DNA of 44,502 nucleotides, taken from contig CABPWH010000007.1 in the NCBI GenBank assembly GCA_902461085.1, positions 1-44,502 of the forward strand, in the 5' to 3' direction. Positions 40,906 to 44,502 of the stretch are shown piece after piece (within the stretch, counting starts at the first letter, position 1; the number at the start of each line of letters is the position of its first letter). The stretch comes from an uncultured Collinsella sp. (lineage in GTDB: Bacteria > Actinomycetota > Coriobacteriia > Coriobacteriales > Coriobacteriaceae). The position numbers and the translations under genes are program-made. The notes beneath the pieces were generated by a model that saw only the letters and a list, made by a program, of their open reading frames with translations, had not been told where the DNA came from and did no database searches.

Positions 40906-42867
40906 CTAGTTGGTCGTACCGGAATCGTCGCCCGTGCTCGTGCCCGAGCCCGAGCCCGAACCAGAAAGTGCGACCGTCAGCGTAATCGTGCTGTCGGTGG
41001 ACTGCTTGCCAGTGGGGGAGACGCCCGTAACGGTGGCATCCTCGTTACCGCTTACGGGATTGCCGTTCTGGTCACAGAAGCCGATGTTATAGAAACCGGC
41101 GTTGTTGAGCGCGGTAACGGCGGCGGAGATGCTCTTGCCGTACAGGTTGCCCGGGACGGTGGCCTTGCCGGACTTCTTGGCAATGACGACGGTAATCGTG
41201 GCGCCGGGCTTCTGCTTGCCGCTGGGGTTCCAGCTGATCACGGTGCCCTCGGTAACCGAGTCGTTCTCCTGGTAGCTCACGTCGACGCCAAAGCCTGCCA
41301 TATCGAGGGCGTTGCGCGCCTGGGCCTCGGTCATGTCGGTCAGGTCGGGGACGGACGTGGTATCCGGGCCGCTCGAGACCTTGTACGAGATGGTCGTGCC
41401 CTTCGCGACTTCCTTACCGGCTTCGGTGCCCTGCTCAAAGACCTGGCCCTCATCAGCCTCGTTGGCCTCCTCGGAGGCGTTGCCCTTCAGGCCAACGCTT
41501 GCCAGTGCGGCTTCTGCTTGGTCCTTGGTCAGGCCGACAAGTTTGGGAACCTCAACCTTTTCGGAGGGCTTGGGGCCCTTGGAGATTACCAGGTTCACCT
41601 TGGTGCCCTTGGTCTTCTTGGTGTTGCCGTTGGGCGTCTGCTCGGCGACCTTGCCCTCGTCGACATCGTCGTTGTAGCTTTGGTCGATGGTGCCGACCTC
41701 GAGGCCGGCTTCCTTGATCAGCTCGACGGCAGTCTGCTGGTCCTTGCCCAGCACATCGGGCACGGTGACCTGCTCGCCGCCAAAGAGTCCTGTGGCAAAG
41801 GCCACCACGATGCCGATGACGGCAACGGCTGCCACCACGGCGGCGATGATCTTGTTCTTGTTGGATTTGGGCTTTTCGACCTCGTAGGAGCCGGTGGAGC
41901 CCGAAACCGAGCTACGGGCGGTATTTTGGCCGCTCACGCCCGAGACGGGACGCACCATGGCGCGCGTCTGATCGGAAAGCTCGCGAGTCTTGGTGGCGCC
42001 CAGCTCACCGGGGGCACCGATGATGCGCGTGGGCTCCGAGACGTTGACGGCACGGCCCGACAGGTAGCTGTTGAGCACCTGACGCAGCTCGTCGGCGGTC
42101 TGGAAGCGGTTTGCCGGGTCCTTCTCCATGCACTTGAGGATGATGCGCTCAAGGTCGGCGTCGACACCGGAGTTGATCTGGCTCGGCGGAATAGGCAGCT
42201 CGTTGACCTGCTTGAGTGCGACCGAGATAGCGTCGTCACCGTCAAAGGGGACGCGGCCGGTGGCGCACTCGTACATCACGACGCCCAGCGAGTAGATATC
42301 CGAGGTGGGGCCGAGGTCCTGACCACGGGTCTGCTCGGGGCTGACGTAGTGGGCGGTTCCCAGCACGTTGTTGTCTTGCGTGAGGTGGCTGTTCTTGGCG
42401 CGCGCGATGCCAAAGTCCATCACCTTGATGTTGCCGTCGGGCAGCACCATGATGTTCTGCGGCTTAATGTCGCGGTGGATGATCTCGTGCTTGTGGGCGA
42501 CCGAAAGCGCGGAGCTGATCTGCGAGCCGATCTGGGCGACCTTCTTGGGGTCGAGGGCGCCGTGGCTCTTGATGCCGCTCTTAAGGTCGGTGCCGCGCAG
42601 GTACTCCATGACGATGTAATAGGTGTCGCCGTCCTTGCCCCAATCGTAGACGCCCACGATATAGGGGGAGGAGAGACCGGCTGCTGCCTGGGCCTCCTGC
42701 TTAAAGCGTGCGGCGAAGGTTGCGTCGCCAGCATACTGCGGCAGCATGATCTTGACGGCTACCGTGCGGTCGAGGACCTGGTCCTGTGCACGGTAGACGG
42801 TCGCCATGCCGCCTGTTCCCACCTTATCCTTGAGGAGGTATCTTCCCCCGAGGACCCTCTGTTCCAT
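40906..42867 (-). CDS. pknB: Ser/Thr protein kinase with four PASTA domains (PknB/StkP type)
   Basis: A 653-residue transmembrane kinase. The cytoplasmic kinase domain (1-270) has GTGGMATVY, the catalytic Lys39 in VAVKI, HRDIKPQN and DFGIA. A hydrophobic segment (IIAAVVAAVAVIGIVVAF) crosses the membrane, and four PASTA repeats follow outside, each opening with a VPDL/VPKL-type motif, then a Ser/Gly-rich tail. PASTA domains bind peptidoglycan fragments, so this kinase couples wall state to growth. I chose ATG 42867 with GGAGCAGGA upstream. It follows the PBP gene in the same direction, the usual actinobacterial order pbpA-pknB. Confidence 0.96.
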   Translation of the reverse strand: MEQRVLGGRYLLKDKVGTGGMATVYRAQDQVLDRTVAVKIMLPQYAGDATFAARFKQEAQAAAGLSSPYIVGVYDWGKDGDTYYIVMEYLRGTDLKSGIKSHGALDPKKVAQIGSQISSALSVAHKHEIIHRDIKPQNIMVLPDGNIKVMDFGIARAKNSHLTQDNNVLGTAHYVSPEQTRGQDLGPTSDIYSLGVVMYECATGRVPFDGDDAISVALKQVNELPIPPSQINSGVDADLERIILKCMEKDPANRFQTADELRQVLNSYLSGRAVNVSEPTRIIGAPGELGATKTRELSDQTRAMVRPVSGVSGQNTARSSVSGSTGSYEVEKPKSNKNKIIAAVVAAVAVIGIVVAFATGLFGGEQVTVPDVLGKDQQTAVELIKEAGLEVGTIDQSYNDDVDEGKVAEQTPNGNTKKTKGTKVNLVISKGPKPSEKVEVPKLVGLTKDQAEAALASVGLKGNASEEANEADEGQVFEQGTEAGKEVAKGTTISYKVSSGPDTTSVPDLTDMTEAQARNALDMAGFGVDVSYQENDSVTEGTVISWNPSGKQKPGATITVVIAKKSGKATVPGNLYGKSISAAVTALNNAGFYNIGFCDQNGNPVSGNEDATVTGVSPTGKQSTDSTITLTVALSGSGSGSGTSTGDDSGTTN

Positions 42868-42999
42868 TCCTGCTCCTAACATAACTATTCGCTCAACGAT
42901 GTGTGTAGTACCTACGATGTGGCCGCTGGGGCCGTGTGGCGCGTTGCCGCTAACTCTTCGGCCGCGGCGCGCCTCGGGTGTCCGATTCGATCATGGGCA

Positions 43000-44502
43000 T
43001 CACGCTCCCTGTGCGGCAAGCGCCGCGGTCAGGACGATACCGGCGATCTTAGCGGCCTTGACGTCATGCTTGTCGAAATCCTCCAAGGCCACCGAGATGG
43101 CGACCGTGGGTGAATCGTAAGGTGCAAAGCCAACGAACATCGAGTTGACGTTGGTGCCGCCAGTCTCGGCCGAGCCGGTCTTGCCGGCAACCTTGACGCC
43201 GGGGATTTGGGCATCGGTGCCGGTGCCGGACTGGACGACGGCAAGCATGGCCTGCTTGACCTGGTCGGCCGTGGCGGAGCTGACGGCCTGACCCAGCGAG
43301 CGGGACTGCGTGGTCTTGACCACGGTTCCGTCCGGGGCGAGTACCTGGGCTACAAAGTACGGGTCCATGACCACGCCGCTGTTAGCGATGGCGGCAGCAA
43401 TCACGGCGTTTTGCATGACGGTGGTCTGCGGGCCGGGCGTGTGGTCCATGCCGACAGGCTGGCCGGCGCCGGCCCAGGCGGTCTCCCACTCGGTCATGAG
43501 CGACGGGTCGGCCATGATGGAGGCCGCGGAGGTCAGGTCCTGGCCGAGCTTTTGGCCGTAGCCAAAGGCGTTGGCAAACTGCACGAGCGTGTTTGCGCCA
43601 ACTTCGTTTGCCACCTGGCCGAAGACGACGTTGGAGGACACGGCAAAGGCCTGCTGCAGGCTGATGGTGCCGTAGCTCTCGTTGGCATAGTTGGTGACCG
43701 GTGCGTTGCCGATGTCCATGGAGCCGGGCGCCTGGTAGGTGCTGGTAAGGCTGGCGGTACCGGTCTCGAGTGCCGCGGAAAGCGTAACGACCTTAAACGT
43801 TGAGCCCGGCGTGTACAGCGCGTCCATGGCGCGATTGTACATGGAGCCGTCCTCGCCGCCGCCCGTCTGCAGCAGGGCATCGATGTTGGTGTTGTCGTAG
43901 GTGGGCGAGCTGGCACATGCGAGCACCGCGCCGGTACGCGGGTCGATGACCACTACAGCGCCCTTAAAGCCCTTGAGCGCCTGCTCGGCCGCCGTCTGGA
44001 TACGCGAGTCGATGGTGAGCTTGGCGGTGTTGCCCGGCTGGGTCTGGCCCGCGAGCGACGCGATGGCGTTGTTCCAGCTGGAGTAGTCCTTAGAACCGGT
44101 GAGCGTGTCGTTCATGACGCTCTCGATGGCGGTGGTGCCATACTGCTGGCTCACGTAGCCAACCACGTGCGCTGCCAGGTTACCGTTGGGGTAGGAGCGT
44201 ACGTAGGTGCCGTCCTCCTGCTGCAGCGACTCGGCCAGCGTCACGCCGTCGGACGTGATGATGGAGCCGCGCTGGATGTACTTGGAGCGGGCGATGGTGT
44301 GGTTGTTGGTCGGCATGTCCTGATAGTCCTTGGCCTTAATGACCTGGACATAGGTGAGGTTGCCGATAAGGATGGCGAACAGCGCCGTAAAGGCGAGCAC
44401 CGCGCGGGTTAGACGGTTGGCGAGCGCAACGCGGCCGAGCACACCGGATTCAGGCGTGTCGAGCAGGCGACGGCGCATGCGCGAGCCGACGGAATGGCTG
44501 GC
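43000..44502 (-). CDS. pbpA: PbpA-type class B penicillin-binding protein, 5' end cut or uncertain
   Basis: A peptidoglycan transpeptidase of at least 492 residues. It has a short cytoplasmic N-terminus, one membrane anchor (near residues 25-45 from the ATG at 44478), a dimerisation-type region, and a transpeptidase domain with active-site Ser226 in PGSTFKVV, S281-S-N283 (SxN motif) and KTGSAETGG near 434. The frame stays open past ATG 44478 to the window edge, and there is no ribosome site before that ATG, so the true start may lie outside. It is followed by pknB after 132 bp, which probably are cotranscribed. Confidence 0.93.
   Translation of the reverse strand, partial: ASHSVGSRMRRRLLDTPESGVLGRVALANRLTRAVLAFTALFAILIGNLTYVQVIKAKDYQDMPTNNHTIARSKYIQRGSIITSDGVTLAESLQQEDGTYVRSYPNGNLAAHVVGYVSQQYGTTAIESVMNDTLTGSKDYSSWNNAIASLAGQTQPGNTAKLTIDSRIQTAAEQALKGFKGAVVVIDPRTGAVLACASSPTYDNTNIDALLQTGGGEDGSMYNRAMDALYTPGSTFKVVTLSAALETGTASLTSTYQAPGSMDIGNAPVTNYANESYGTISLQQAFAVSSNVVFGQVANEVGANTLVQFANAFGYGQKLGQDLTSAASIMADPSLMTEWETAWAGAGQPVGMDHTPGPQTTVMQNAVIAAAIANSGVVMDPYFVAQVLAPDGTVVKTTQSRSLGQAVSSATADQVKQAMLAVVQSGTGTDAQIPGVKVAGKTGSAETGGTNVNSMFVGFAPYDSPTVAISVALEDFDKHDVKAAKIAGIVLTAALAAQGA

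Overview
The window looks like chromosome of a gut Coriobacteriia species, most probably Collinsella. The grounds are high GC, actinobacterial heat-shock control (dnaK-grpE-dnaJ-hspR with a separate clpB), a PASTA-domain PknB next to a PbpA-type transpeptidase, nickel-hydrogenase maturation genes, a mannose-family PTS with a DUF956 partner, and several families of intergenic palindromes. The genus call is inference from gene content; no database was searched.

Layout. 1-816 is the 5' part of an IS110-family transposase on the minus strand, with a foldable leader. 1206-7869 is a minus-strand run read as 82-aa protein, nikR, hypF, hypC, hypD, hypE, HAD phosphatase: nickel sensing joined to assembly of the [NiFe]-hydrogenase Fe(CN)2CO centre. 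hypA lies 29 kb away at 36293 and hypB is not in the window. 8091-11187 holds thioredoxin, a protein resembling uracil-DNA glycosylases, and an agr-like LytTR/GHKL two-component pair. 11480-15346 is a nadA-nadB-nadC-niaR operon behind a perfect 19-bp inverted repeat, the likely NiaR operator. After a small 2[4Fe-4S] ferredoxin come dnaK-grpE-dnaJ-hspR (16392-20691), an aconitase-family hydratase, a membrane-anchored orphan, and clpB (25135). dnaK and clpB share a split 27-bp upstream motif, the likely HspR operator. 28409-29761 is an orphan AAA/DUF4143 ATPase whose promoter sits inside a perfect 15-bp inverted repeat. 31564-36721 holds a DUF5692-like membrane protein and its TetR regulator, divergent from a large Fe-S/FAD oxidoreductase followed by hypA, with two TTGAC-N5-GTCAA sites between them. 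37127-40409 is a mannose-family PTS (IIAB, IIC, IID) plus DUF956. 40679 is tRNA-Arg(CCU). The window ends with pknB and a partial class B PBP on the minus strand.

The most unusual content is intergenic. One 172-bp element occurs at three places (993, 15957, 40427). Each copy has exactly three 48-bp palindromes on an exact 62-bp period. A second family is a 67-bp palindrome, also present three times (15364, 28111, 36733), all exactly 67 bp, with conserved outer arms and compensating inner arms. A third is a tandem set of three 57-bp palindromes at 24741-24958 on an 80-81-bp period. Their fixed lengths and spacings are not explained by the annotated genes, and they are my best candidates for an undescribed system.
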